Positions 54,756 through 63,000 of a stretch of 64,000 nucleotides of DNA are shown here, in pieces. Position numbers and translations under genes: made by a program. The notes under the pieces are model-generated. The model did not search any database. It saw only the letters and a list, made by a program, of their open reading frames with translations, and was not told where the DNA came from. This DNA is from Verrucomicrobiota bacterium (GTDB taxonomy: Bacteria > Chlamydiota > Chlamydiia > Chlamydiales > Rhabdochlamydiaceae): positions 124,001-188,000 of the forward strand of contig JAFEGW010000003.1 in assembly GCA_018239715.1 (NCBI GenBank). Direction: 5' to 3'. Each line of letters opens with the position of its first letter. The stretch's first letter is position 1.

Positions 54756-56090
54756 ATGAAACCAGAAGACCCGAATCATCTAACCGAAACCCCTAATCAG
54801 GAAGTCGAGCAAAATACTCCACCTGTTCAAGGACAGATTACTAAAATTGCCGACCTCCAGCGCATGAATATGGACCAGCTCAATGTCGTCGCGCGAGAAA
54901 TGGGGCTTAAGCATCTGGGCTCCTTGACCAAGTCGCAGATGGTTTTTGAAATTGTCAAAGCTAAGGCCGAGCACCCGACCGAAATTCTCGTCGGCGAAGG
55001 CGTCCTGGAGGTCCTGCCCGATGGATTTGGATTCCTCCGGTCTCCGAACTATAATTATCTCCCTTCGGCTGAAGATATTTACGTCTCTCCCGCTCAAATC
55101 CGACGGTTTGATCTGAAAAAAGGGGATACTGTCTACGGAACCATCCGTTCCCCTAAAGAGAAAGAAAAGTATTTCGCTCTCCTCAAAGTCGATAAGATCA
55201 ACGGCCGTCCTCCCGAAGAAGCCCGCGAGCGGATCCTCTTTGAAAACCTGACCGCCCTCTATCCGAACAAGCGGCTGGTGATGGAGACTTCTAAAGAAAA
55301 AATGACCACCCGTGTTCTCGACCTTGCAGCTCCTATCGGCAAAGGGCAGCGCGGACTCATTGTGGCCCCACCCCGCTGCGGAAAAACCGTCATCCTCCAA
55401 GATATTGCAAACGCCATCACTACGAATAACCCCGATGTCGTCCTCATCGTTCTTTTGATCGGCGAGCGGCCTGAAGAAGTCACCGATATGATGCGCAACG
55501 TGAAGGGGGAAGTCATCTCTTCCACCTTCGATGAGCCCCCAGAACGGGATGTGCAAGTGGCCGAAATGGTCATCGAAAAAGCCCGCCGCTTAGTCGAATA
55601 TCACCATGATGTCGTCATCCTGCTCGACTCTCTGACTCGCCTTGCAAGGGCCTATAATACTGTCCAGCCGCATTCAGGTAAGATTCTAACTGGCGGTATC
55701 GATGCCAATGCCCTTCATAAACCTAAGCGGTTCTTCGGCGCAGCACGCAATGTGGAAGAGGGAGGCTCTCTTACCATCATTGCCACCGCCCTTATCGAAA
55801 CCGGCTCGCGTATGGACGAGGTGATCTTCGAAGAGTTTAAAGGCACTGGCAACATGGAGCTCGTGCTTGAAAGACACCTCTCCGATCGACGCGTCTATCC
55901 TGCAATCAACCTGATGAAGAGCGGTACCCGTAAGGAAGAATTGCTCTTCCATAAGGATGAGCTGGATAAAGTTTATATGATGCGTGGTGCTCTTGGAGAC
56001 CTTTCACCTCTCGACGCCATGAACATTCTCTTAGGCCGTTTAAAGAAAAGTAATAATAACATTGAATTCTTACTTTCTGTGAAAGAATAA
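54756..56090 (+). CDS. rho: Transcription termination factor Rho
   Basis: Rho is the RNA-dependent hexameric ATPase that ends many transcripts. The 444-residue protein has a short acidic N-terminus, the Rho-N domain ([19 protein letters not shown]), the RNA-binding OB-fold with [22 protein letters not shown], Walker [10 protein letters not shown] near residue 203, Walker [17 protein letters not shown], and the Q-loop/R-loop region ([13 protein letters not shown]). AAGGAG before the ATG supports the start. It ends the sppA-polA-coaE-rho operon and is followed by an intrinsic terminator. Confidence 0.97.
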   Translation: MKPEDPNHLTETPNQEVEQNTPPVQGQITKIADLQRMNMDQLNVVAREMGLKHLGSLTKSQMVFEIVKAKAEHPTEILVGEGVLEVLPDGFGFLRSPNYNYLPSAEDIYVSPAQIRRFDLKKGDTVYGTIRSPKEKEKYFALLKVDKINGRPPEEARERILFENLTALYPNKRLVMETSKEKMTTRVLDLAAPIGKGQRGLIVAPPRCGKTVILQDIANAITTNNPDVVLIVLLIGERPEEVTDMMRNVKGEVISSTFDEPPERDVQVAEMVIEKARRLVEYHHDVVILLDSLTRLARAYNTVQPHSGKILTGGIDANALHKPKRFFGAARNVEEGGSLTIIATALIETGSRMDEVIFEEFKGTGNMELVLERHLSDRRVYPAINLMKSGTRKEELLFHKDELDKVYMMRGALGDLSPLDAMNILLGRLKKSNNNIEFLLSVKE

Positions 56091-56094
56091 TTTC

Positions 56095-56131
56095 AATTCC
56101 CTGTAATTATTAATTGCAGGGAATTCTTTTT
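56095..56131 (+). terminator. Intrinsic terminator after rho
   Basis: AATTCCCTG...CAGGGAATT forms a 9-bp stem, extended by AATT pairs to about 14 bp with a 3-nt loop, followed by CTTTTTCTC. It begins 4 bp after the rho stop and closes the operon. Confidence 0.8.
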
Positions 56132-56199
56132 CTCTTTAGCATCTTACGTAGACTGATTCAAAATTATCTGATTTTTGATTCATCTAAAGAGAGGAAATA

Positions 56200-57810
56200 A
56201 TGAAACTACTTCATCGCTGGGCCCCTCTCCTCTTACTTGTCACTGCTCTTTCTTCCTGCACTCGGCAAGAGCCTCAGCAAAAACCGCCTAAGAAGTTTCA
56301 TACCCTACGGATGAATATCAGCCGCGAACCCACGACGATGGATCCTCGCCAAGGCAGTGAACTCGTGGGGTCTACTCTGCATTTCATGCTCTTCGAAGGA
56401 CTCGTCAGGCTGAATCCCGATAATTCTATCACTCCCGCTCAAGCACAATCGATTGAAATTTCCGACGACCGTAAAACCTATATTTTCCACCTGCGCAAAA
56501 CAAAATGGTCCGATGGGACTCGCGTCGTTGCCGCCGATTTTGAAAACGCATGGAAAAAAATCCTTACTCCTAATTTCCCCGCTGCCAACGCCCACCTACT
56601 TTATCCCATTAAAAATGCTGAAAAAGCAAAAAGAGGTGTCGTGCCTCTTGACCAAGTAGGGATTCGAGCACCTGATTCTAAAACTCTTGTCGTCGAGCTG
56701 GAAAATCCCACTCCCTACTTTCTCGATCTGATCTCTTTTTGTGTTTTCTTTCCAGTCAGCCATACAGTGGATGAAACCGATCCCGCCTGGATGCAGGAAG
56801 CAAGCTCTCACTTTATCTCCAACGGACCCTTTAGACTTGTCTCCTGGAAACATCACAATGAGCTTGTGCTTGAAAAAAACCCTTATTATTGGGAAGCGCC
56901 CCAGATCGATCTCGACAAAATTCAAATCAGCATGGTGTCGGATGAAAATACCGTGCTGAATATGTATAAGAAAAATGAACTCGATATCATGGGCCTTGGC
57001 ATTTCACCTCTACCTAAGGACGCCCTGCTCCAATATCAACAATGGGGGGAGCTGAAAACCTATTCCATTCCGGCCACGACGATCCTCTGTTTCAATGTGA
57101 ATAGATTTCCTTTTGACAATAAAAATATTCGGAAGGCTTTTGCCTATGCTGTTAACAGGAAGGAAATTGTCGATAACATCACTCAACTCGAAGAAGAAGT
57201 GGCGACCAATATTATTCCCTCCGGACTCAAATACAATCCTCACCTTTCTTATTTTCAAGACAACAATATTAAAAGAGCTCAAAAGCTTTTCCGTCGAGGA
57301 CTTGAAGAGCTGCATATAACTCCTCAGGAATTTCCCGTGATCACTTATTACTATTCGCACGACAGCTTAAATCATAAACTTGCACAAGCCCTCCAACAGC
57401 AATGGTCAAAAATCTTAGGTGTTAAGGTCCACCTCGAGCAGAGCGATCACAAAGTTTTTTTAGATCGTTTAAAGAATCGGAACTACGATTTAGCCCAGTC
57501 TTTTTGGTTCGCGCAGTATAATGATCCTTTGAGCATCTTAGAACGATTCAAGTATCAAGCCAATGCCAAGAACTACTGCGGCTGGGAAAATCCCGAGTAC
57601 ATCCGCCTCTTAGAAAAGTCTTATACCGATGCCACTGAAGAGGAAAGAATGAAGACTCTTAAGACCGCGGAAGCTCTTTTCATGGAAGAAATGCCGCTGA
57701 CACCTCTTTACCATTGGAAATCCGCTTTTATGATAAAAGATCACTTGGATTATAAAGAATTTCCCGCTGACGGTTTTTTTGAACTGACGAGAATAAGCGT
57801 TAAAAAATGA
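56200..57810 (+). CDS. oppA: Oligopeptide ABC transporter substrate-binding lipoprotein
   Basis: The 536-residue protein is a family-5 solute-binding protein. It has a lipoprotein signal MKLLHRWAPLLLLVTALSSC with lipidated Cys20, EPTTMDPRQGSELVGS (family start), LFEGLVRL, WSDGTRVVAADFENAWKKIL and SNGPFRLVSWKHHNELVLEK. It should bind peptides at the outer face of the inner membrane and pass them to OppBCDF, none of which is in the window. AGAGAGG before the ATG supports the start. The stop overlaps the next gene by 4 bp (ATGA), so a kinase-like protein of unknown role is coupled to it. Confidence 0.9.
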   Translation: MKLLHRWAPLLLLVTALSSCTRQEPQQKPPKKFHTLRMNISREPTTMDPRQGSELVGSTLHFMLFEGLVRLNPDNSITPAQAQSIEISDDRKTYIFHLRKTKWSDGTRVVAADFENAWKKILTPNFPAANAHLLYPIKNAEKAKRGVVPLDQVGIRAPDSKTLVVELENPTPYFLDLISFCVFFPVSHTVDETDPAWMQEASSHFISNGPFRLVSWKHHNELVLEKNPYYWEAPQIDLDKIQISMVSDENTVLNMYKKNELDIMGLGISPLPKDALLQYQQWGELKTYSIPATTILCFNVNRFPFDNKNIRKAFAYAVNRKEIVDNITQLEEEVATNIIPSGLKYNPHLSYFQDNNIKRAQKLFRRGLEELHITPQEFPVITYYYSHDSLNHKLAQALQQQWSKILGVKVHLEQSDHKVFLDRLKNRNYDLAQSFWFAQYNDPLSILERFKYQANAKNYCGWENPEYIRLLEKSYTDATEEERMKTLKTAEALFMEEMPLTPLYHWKSAFMIKDHLDYKEFPADGFFELTRISVKK

Positions 57811-58688
57811 AACACCCTTCAACCTTACTTTTCTCCTCTCTTGCTGTGTTTATTTTATTGCTGGCTAAAGTTGATCGACTTAACTTGAAAGCCGCGCACG
57901 GTTTTTGCCTTCATGCTGTAGATGTTCCCCTGACTCCTAATCTTTCTTGGCAAACACTAGAGCCTTTCCCTACTAAAATCTTGGAACAGACTTTCACCTA
58001 TCTCGACAAAGGAGCTCAAAATTTTGTCTTCGAAAGCGAGGATCAAAATTATGTCCTCAAGTTTTATCGATTCCCTTCCCGGCTCCGTCAATTCAGCTTT
58101 GTCAGCCATCCTTTTAGTTTTTTAGTGCCGTCTAAAACAGCCGAGGCAAAAAGTTATAGTGAAAGGCGTGTCCAATTCTCTTATAACAGCTATTTCCTAG
58201 CCTCCCGCTATCTGAAACAAGAGACGGGCGTGATCTATGTTCATTTAAACCCCACACCCGACCTAGATCCCAAAGTACGCCTGAAAGATCGGGCAGGACA
58301 TTTTTATGAACTTCCTCTCGCGAATATCGGTTTTGTCCTGCAAAAAAAAGGGCAGCCTTTCCTTCCACTTCTAAAGTCCAGAATCCAGCACCAACAAATT
58401 CATCTTGCAGAGCAAATGATCGACAGCCTCATCCATTTGATCGTGAGTCGGTGCTCTCGAGGAATTACCGATCTTGATAATATGGCCAATGATAATTACG
58501 GCTGGGCCGAAGACCATGCCGTCCATCTCGACATCGGCCGGTTTGTCCCCCATGAAGAAATGAAAAAAATTTCCGTCTATCGCCAAGAAGTGATTCGAGT
58601 CACCTCTCCGCTGGCTCGCTATTTGAAAAAAAACTCTCCTGAGTTATCTCAATACTACGAGCAGCAAATCTCTAAGATAGGAGCTTGA
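57807..58688 (+). CDS. Divergent kinase-fold-like protein, exported or membrane-anchored
   Basis: Not a named family to me. The 293-residue protein starts with an uncleaved or cleaved signal segment (MKHPSTLLFSSLAVFILLLA). It then has features that recall a degenerate protein kinase fold: YLDKGAQNFVFES like a glycine loop, NYVLKFYR like the VAIK strand (Lys85), GITDLDNMANDNYG (about 219-232) like the catalytic loop D...N, and HLDIGRFVP like the DFG. No standard HRD is present. It may be an active atypical kinase or a pseudokinase. ATGA overlap with oppA suggests a linked role at the envelope. The 3' end overlaps the convergent phosphoribosyltransferase gene by 17 bp. Confidence 0.6.
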   Translation: MKHPSTLLFSSLAVFILLLAKVDRLNLKAAHGFCLHAVDVPLTPNLSWQTLEPFPTKILEQTFTYLDKGAQNFVFESEDQNYVLKFYRFPSRLRQFSFVSHPFSFLVPSKTAEAKSYSERRVQFSYNSYFLASRYLKQETGVIYVHLNPTPDLDPKVRLKDRAGHFYELPLANIGFVLQKKGQPFLPLLKSRIQHQQIHLAEQMIDSLIHLIVSRCSRGITDLDNMANDNYGWAEDHAVHLDIGRFVPHEEMKKISVYRQEVIRVTSPLARYLKKNSPELSQYYEQQISKIGA

Positions 58689-59298
58689 TCACTTCCTCAT
58701 CGGAAGTTTGATCGAACTTGCGATAAAATTGCCCCACCGCCCTAAAGACGGCCGGTGTATAGAGGCAGACTGTTTCATCCACCATTTTAGAGAACTTTTT
58801 CAAAGCCTCAGCAGGAGCTACAGGCACAGCGAGAATAGTCTTTTTTGCCCCTTTTTGCTTCAGCGCATAAAGGGCGGCTTTCATACTCGCTCCTGTCGCA
58901 ATGCCATCGTCGACAACAAGGACTGTTTTCCCCTTCACATCGGTTTTCTTTCCGCCTTGCCGGTAAAGGGCAGCTCGCTGCTGGGCAACTTTTTTTTGTT
59001 TTTCTATCTCTTCTTGCAGATAGGACGGGCTGATATTCAGAGCTTGGATAATCCCGTCATTAAAAAATCCCTGCCCTTCTTCATCAATAGCCCCGATAGC
59101 CAGCTCATCCTGCAAGGGAGCGCCGATTTTACGGATGACAACGACATCTAAAGGAAGATTCAGAGCTTGGGCCAAAGCATAGGCCACCACGACACCGCCG
59201 CGGGCAAGGCCCACAACCACAGTCTGCGATGGATCTCGATATTTCTCGAGCTTTTCAGCGAGCTTCAGCCCCGCCTCAAATCGATCCTTAAAAAGCAT
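58672..59298 (-). CDS. Phosphoribosyltransferase-family protein
   Basis: A 208-residue type I PRTase-fold protein. The PRPP loop is TVLVVDDGIATGASMKAAL (V-D-D-G-x-A-T-G), with VVGLARGGVVVAYALA and VVVIRKIGAPLQDELAIGA near the N-terminus. These are the marks of the family found fused to dienelactone hydrolase in mycobacteria and alone elsewhere; the substrate base is unknown. It is 1 bp downstream of the AdoMet decarboxylase gene on the same strand, so a shared transcript is likely. Confidence 0.82.
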   Translation of the reverse strand: MLFKDRFEAGLKLAEKLEKYRDPSQTVVVGLARGGVVVAYALAQALNLPLDVVVIRKIGAPLQDELAIGAIDEEGQGFFNDGIIQALNISPSYLQEEIEKQKKVAQQRAALYRQGGKKTDVKGKTVLVVDDGIATGASMKAALYALKQKGAKKTILAVPVAPAEALKKFSKMVDETVCLYTPAVFRAVGQFYRKFDQTSDEEVIKLLS

Positions 59299-59299
59299 T

Positions 59300-59848
59300 T
59301 CAAGGAACCTTTATTTCTTGGACTTCATTTTCTGTCTTCCGGCGTTTAAAGCGTACCATCGCATAAAGGAGGAGGAGACTTGCGGCTGCAAAAGAGATAA
59401 TTTTCGCATGGCCCATATCAGGAGCATTCCGTTCTTTGATTTCATCATCCCGCCCAAGAACTTTGGCGACGACCGTCTGAGGTTTAAGATAAGCTTTAAG
59501 AACCTCATTGAACACTTCGTGATCACACTTATCGCCGCAGGTGAAAAGATCGACAAAGCATTTGCCGTGCTCCGGATAAGTGTGGAGGCTCGCATGGCTC
59601 TCGGAGAGCAAAATCGTCATTGTAAGACCATGACCTGGAAAAACATAAGAGTTATGATTCAAAATTTGGGCTCCGCACTTTTCGACCGCCGTCAGCATGA
59701 CTTGCGTTAAGGCTTTTTCATCTGCAATGGCCCCGGAATCGCATCCTAAATAATTGGCGACCATATGTTTTCCCCGAAACTCATGCACTTCCTCCGCCGA
59801 TAAAAAGGAAAAAAACAAAATAAAAAAAGAAAAAAATACCGCCCGCAT
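59300..59848 (-). CDS. S-adenosylmethionine decarboxylase-like protein with signal peptide and C-terminal membrane helix
   Basis: The 182-residue protein matches the short bacterial SpeD/SpeH family. It has GKHMVANYLGCDSGAI at the start, ILLSESHASLHTYPEHG (cleavage Ser giving the pyruvoyl group and catalytic His) and FVDLFTCGDKCD (catalytic Cys), all three key residues intact. AdoMet decarboxylase feeds spermidine synthesis and is normally cytoplasmic. Here the chosen start (59848, AAAGGA six bases upstream) gives a clear signal peptide MRAVFFSFFILFFSFLSAEE, and residues about 155-175 (IISFAAASLLLLYAMVRF) form a C-terminal helix with a basic tail. So it is predicted to be exported and membrane-anchored, which is very unusual. 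No speE is in the window. Confidence 0.78.
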   Translation of the reverse strand: MRAVFFSFFILFFSFLSAEEVHEFRGKHMVANYLGCDSGAIADEKALTQVMLTAVEKCGAQILNHNSYVFPGHGLTMTILLSESHASLHTYPEHGKCFVDLFTCGDKCDHEVFNEVLKAYLKPQTVVAKVLGRDDEIKERNAPDMGHAKIISFAAASLLLLYAMVRFKRRKTENEVQEIKVP

Positions 59849-59934
59849 CTCAAATCCTTTGAGTAAATTTAAAGACCTGATAATAATCATGTACCTATTT
59901 TTCGAAAACATTTGAACTGATATATACCTTTCAT

Positions 59935-60771
59935 ATGAAGATTATTGGAACCGTTCTCGCAATTTTGGCGGCAGGCTATGGCATTTGGATGGTCTCTCAT
60001 AGACATCCTGATGTTAAAAACAAAGTCGCTTCCCTTCTCGATATGGGACACTTTCACACACTTGAAGTCCGCTATAACGCCAATCAGATCATGGATAAAC
60101 ACCGCAAGCACCTGCTCAAAGACAATCGGCATCGCTTTATGGATCCCGTGCTCGAGTTTTATCCGTACCTCCTGATGGAGGTGAAATACACCTCGTCCGA
60201 TGATAAAACGCACGAGAGCATCATGCTGTGGGATATGACCGACGGTGAAATGGTTCTTAGCACCAAGGACTGGGAAAAAACCCACGGCTTCGGCGATTGC
60301 ATTAAGGCCGATGCCACACCCCAAGAGTTCAAAGTCCTAAATCTTCTCGCTAAAAAAGGAGGAGCACTCGATCGCGACGGCCTTTCCAAAGCCTTGCATG
60401 TCGAGCCCGAAGTCCTCAATGCCTGGCTCGACAGCTGCCGGAAAAAAAAGCTGGTGGTTCAGGCAGGCAACCATTTTAAACTCCATTTTCAGAAACCGAA
60501 ACTTTGCACCACCCCCGAAACCAACCTCGATGAAAGGCTCGTCACCAAGCCCTATAAAGATGCGATCCGCTTATCCCGCCACTTCACCCCCAACCAAATC
60601 GAGAGAGTCGCCCGGGCAGCCTTTGGTCAAAATTTTGCTATACGAACCATGAACGACGTCTACCTGCCTGTTCACAGCATCGTCGTCCAAAATCCCGATG
60701 GCTCTGTCCATACCAGCCATTGGAATGCCCTCAATGGCAAACGGCTCTCCCGCTCCCACTTTATTGACTAA
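59935..60771 (+). CDS. Hypothetical protein with N-terminal membrane helix and winged-helix-like domain
   Basis: A 278-residue protein with one N-terminal helix (IIGTVLAILAAGYGIWMV), then a basic/His-rich region (HRHPDVKNKV, MDKHRKHLLKDNRHRF). A segment near residues 118-175 (TPQEFKVLNLLAKKGGALDRDGLSKALHVEPEVLNAWL) looks like a winged helix-turn-helix, and a conserved-looking C-terminal part follows. It may be a conserved chlamydial hypothetical, but I cannot name the family. A membrane-tethered DNA- or protein-binding role is inference. It is divergent from the AdoMet decarboxylase gene across 86 bp. Confidence 0.65.
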   Translation: MKIIGTVLAILAAGYGIWMVSHRHPDVKNKVASLLDMGHFHTLEVRYNANQIMDKHRKHLLKDNRHRFMDPVLEFYPYLLMEVKYTSSDDKTHESIMLWDMTDGEMVLSTKDWEKTHGFGDCIKADATPQEFKVLNLLAKKGGALDRDGLSKALHVEPEVLNAWLDSCRKKKLVVQAGNHFKLHFQKPKLCTTPETNLDERLVTKPYKDAIRLSRHFTPNQIERVARAAFGQNFAIRTMNDVYLPVHSIVVQNPDGSVHTSHWNALNGKRLSRSHFID

Positions 60772-60792
60772 TTCTTCCCCAAAGGATAACAT
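60764..60792 (+). promoter_or_regulatory. Promoter of tRNA-Ser
   Basis: TTGACT (60764-60769), 17 bp, TAACAT (60787-60792). The -35 overlaps the stop codon of the preceding gene, and transcription would start only a few bases before the tRNA 5' end at 60804. Confidence 0.6.
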
Positions 60793-60803
60793 TGCTCTCC
60801 TTT

Positions 60804-60893
60804 GGAAAGATGGCTGAGTGGCCGAAGGCACGTCCCTGCTAAGGACGCGTACCCCGTTAAGGGGTACCGTGGGTTCAAATCCCACTCTTTCCG
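60804..60893 (+). tRNA. tRNA-Ser (anticodon GCU)
   Basis: A 90-nt class II tRNA. The acceptor stem is GGAAAGA/TCTTTCC with discriminator G, the D-arm contains TGGCTGAGTGGCC, the anticodon stem CGTCC/GGACG encloses CTGCTAA (anticodon GCT, reading AGC/AGU), a long variable arm TACCCCGTTAAGGGGTA identifies serine, and GTGGGTTCAAATCCCAC is the T-arm. CCA is not encoded. Confidence 0.97.
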
Positions 60894-60925
60894 ATTCTCT
60901 CTCACATCGAAAATTAATTTTTCAC

Positions 60926-61411
60926 TTAATAGCCTGTCTTAGAGCACTGCCAAATTCTTGCGCTCAAAAAAAGTGTTAGTGCGACTGCCTGGCCTAAATG
61001 CAGTCTTGTCGAACTCGGAGGCTGGCTCCAGATTGCACACGCTGCAGCACAAATATTGACGACTTTAATCGCATGACCCAGCATAACTTCAGCTTCTCGC
61101 ATATTGGCATCTCTATGATCATTAAAATCCCTTAGATTCGAGAAATAAAATTCTCGACGAATTTTCAGAGCCAAAGGAGTGATCATGCAAGCAGCTGCTG
61201 CTGTATACCCGGCAACTCCTCTTCCAAAAAAAGACCAGGCAGCAAATCCTGCTGCAACAGCTTGAGGATAGTCGATCCAAATGTCTACTTGCTGCCCTAT
61301 CTTACCCCATTTACGATCAACGCGCGCTACATTCAACACTTTAAAAATAAACTCCGCCGTACCTGCAGTGCAGGCGAGATTTAGAGGTGTATTGATAAGA
61401 GCCATGCTCAT
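60926..61411 (-). CDS. Hypothetical membrane protein
   Basis: Not recognised. The 161-residue protein has a hydrophobic hairpin-like region (about 52-82: AVAAGFAAWSFFGRGVAGYTAAAACMITPLAL), a charged middle part (RREFYFSNLRDFNDHRDANMREAEV) and a further hydrophobic stretch (about 112-150). AAGGGAG six bases before the ATG at 61411 supports the start. No signal peptide is seen. The hairpin would fit an inclusion-membrane candidate. It is divergent from dnaB. Confidence 0.6.
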   Translation of the reverse strand: MSMALINTPLNLACTAGTAEFIFKVLNVARVDRKWGKIGQQVDIWIDYPQAVAAGFAAWSFFGRGVAGYTAAAACMITPLALKIRREFYFSNLRDFNDHRDANMREAEVMLGHAIKVVNICAAACAIWSQPPSSTRLHLGQAVALTLFLSARIWQCSKTGY

Positions 61412-61499
61412 AATTTTCTCCCTTTTTGAGTTAGAGAATGATCTCTGAAAAATTATCTAATAAATGTCCTTTCCTGACGAACAAATTTAAAGCTCCACA

Positions 61500-61528
61500 T
61501 TGAAATAATCGGGCGCATGCGATAACTT
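61500..61528 (+). promoter_or_regulatory. Promoter of dnaB
   Basis: TTGAAA (61500-61505), 17 bp, TAACTT (61523-61528). The dnaB ATG begins at 61537, so the transcript would have almost no leader; no ribosome-binding site is seen either. Confidence 0.5.
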
Positions 61529-61536
61529 AACGTGAT

Positions 61537-62970
61537 ATGGCAGACGCAGCTGCAACTAAAATTCCTCCGAATTCCAAAGAATCGGAAATGATCGTGCTCG
61601 GATGCATGCTCACTTCGATTGGCAGTCTTAACATTGCCGCAGATTCGTTGGAAGAACATGATTTTTATTACACAGAGCATAAGACCATTTTCGATGTCTT
61701 GAAAGGATGCTTTCTCCAAGATAAGCCTGCCGATGTTCATCTGGTCGCTGAGGAGCTGAAAAGGCGCAATCAGCTCAAAGCTACGGGCGGAATTGCTTAC
61801 TTAACAACTCTGGCCCAATATGCGGGAACGGCGGCTCATATCGAAGAATATACCGAGCTCGTGCGGAGCAAATCGCTGCTGCGCCGCATGATCCATGCTG
61901 CACAGGAAGTGGAGAAGGAAGCCTTTAACGATCCCGACGATGTGCAATCATCTTTAGATGTAGCCCAACAGAAATTTTTCCATATCAGCCAATCGGCCAA
62001 TACGATGGGCGGCACCCTGATCAAAGACATGATCTCGGGAGCCAAAGCCTCTTCCAAGCTTCCGTATTTGAAAGAACTCCAAGAAAAGCAAGAAAAATAT
62101 CAAGCCCGCGGACCCGAAGACAGCGGCATCACCGGGATCCCCACTCATTTTTTGGAGTTCGATAAGATGATCAATGGACTATCTCCTTCGAACTTAATGA
62201 TCCTTGCCGCGCGCCCTGCAATGGGAAAAACTGCTCTCGCTTTGAACATCGCCGAGAATGTCTGCTTTAGAAATAATATCCCTGTCGGCATCTTCTCCTT
62301 AGAGATGACGGCAGAGCAGCTCCTCCACCGGATTATCTGTTCTCAAGCGGAAGTCGAATCGGACAAAATCAAGACAGGATCGCTCAACGGCATTGAATTT
62401 CAGCGGATTGTCGGTGCAGTTAACACCATGCAAAAGCATACCATGATTATCGATGACCAGCCGGGCTTAAAAATCACCGACTTACGAGCTCGGGCACGAC
62501 GGATGAAAGAAGCCTACGGCATTCAATTTCTCGTCATCGACTACCTGCAGCTTCTCACAGGCTCAGGAAATTTTAAAAGCCAAGAGAACCGGCAGCTAGA
62601 AGTTTCTGAAATCTCGCGACTTCTGAAAACACTCGCCCGTGAGCTCAATGTTCCGATCCTTTGCTTATCGCAGCTTTCCCGTAAAGTGGAAGAGCGCGCA
62701 GGTCACCGGCCTATGATGAGCGATTTAAGAGAGTCAGGATCTTTGGAACAAGACTCCGACTTGGTGATGTTCCTGCTGAGACGTGAATACTACGACCCTT
62801 ATGACAAACCGGGAACCGCAGAACTGATCGTGGCTAAAAATAGACACGGTTCGATTGGAAGTGTTAACCTAGCCTTCCGCAAAGAACTCGCGCAATTTGC
62901 CAATTATGCCCCTATCCGAAACCCGAATAATCCCGATAATGAAGAGGCGTTTTCCGCTTTTTCCCCCTAA
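61537..62970 (+). CDS. dnaB: Replicative DNA helicase
   Basis: DnaB is the hexameric helicase that unwinds the replication fork. The 477-residue protein starts with the N-terminal DnaB domain (PPNSKESEMIVLGCMLTS... KTIFDVLKGCF) and has the RecA-like C-terminal domain. Walker A is AARPAMGKTALAL (near 224-236), Walker B is FLVIDYLQLL, and LRESGSLEQDSD with FLLRREYYD are the DnaB-specific motifs. No intein is present. In C. trachomatis dnaB (CT497) follows pgsA; here about 13 kb lie between. The downstream side is occupied by decayed insertion sequences. Confidence 0.97.
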   Translation: MADAAATKIPPNSKESEMIVLGCMLTSIGSLNIAADSLEEHDFYYTEHKTIFDVLKGCFLQDKPADVHLVAEELKRRNQLKATGGIAYLTTLAQYAGTAAHIEEYTELVRSKSLLRRMIHAAQEVEKEAFNDPDDVQSSLDVAQQKFFHISQSANTMGGTLIKDMISGAKASSKLPYLKELQEKQEKYQARGPEDSGITGIPTHFLEFDKMINGLSPSNLMILAARPAMGKTALALNIAENVCFRNNIPVGIFSLEMTAEQLLHRIICSQAEVESDKIKTGSLNGIEFQRIVGAVNTMQKHTMIIDDQPGLKITDLRARARRMKEAYGIQFLVIDYLQLLTGSGNFKSQENRQLEVSEISRLLKTLARELNVPILCLSQLSRKVEERAGHRPMMSDLRESGSLEQDSDLVMFLLRREYYDPYDKPGTAELIVAKNRHGSIGSVNLAFRKELAQFANYAPIRNPNNPDNEEAFSAFSP

Positions 62971-63000
62971 TTAAAAATTTTACTATCAGGAATTTTAGGC

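Noticed and set aside
54780-55556. 258-residue minus-strand frame opposite rho
   Set aside because: It is antisense to strongly conserved rho sequence and has no recognisable motif or ribosome-binding site.
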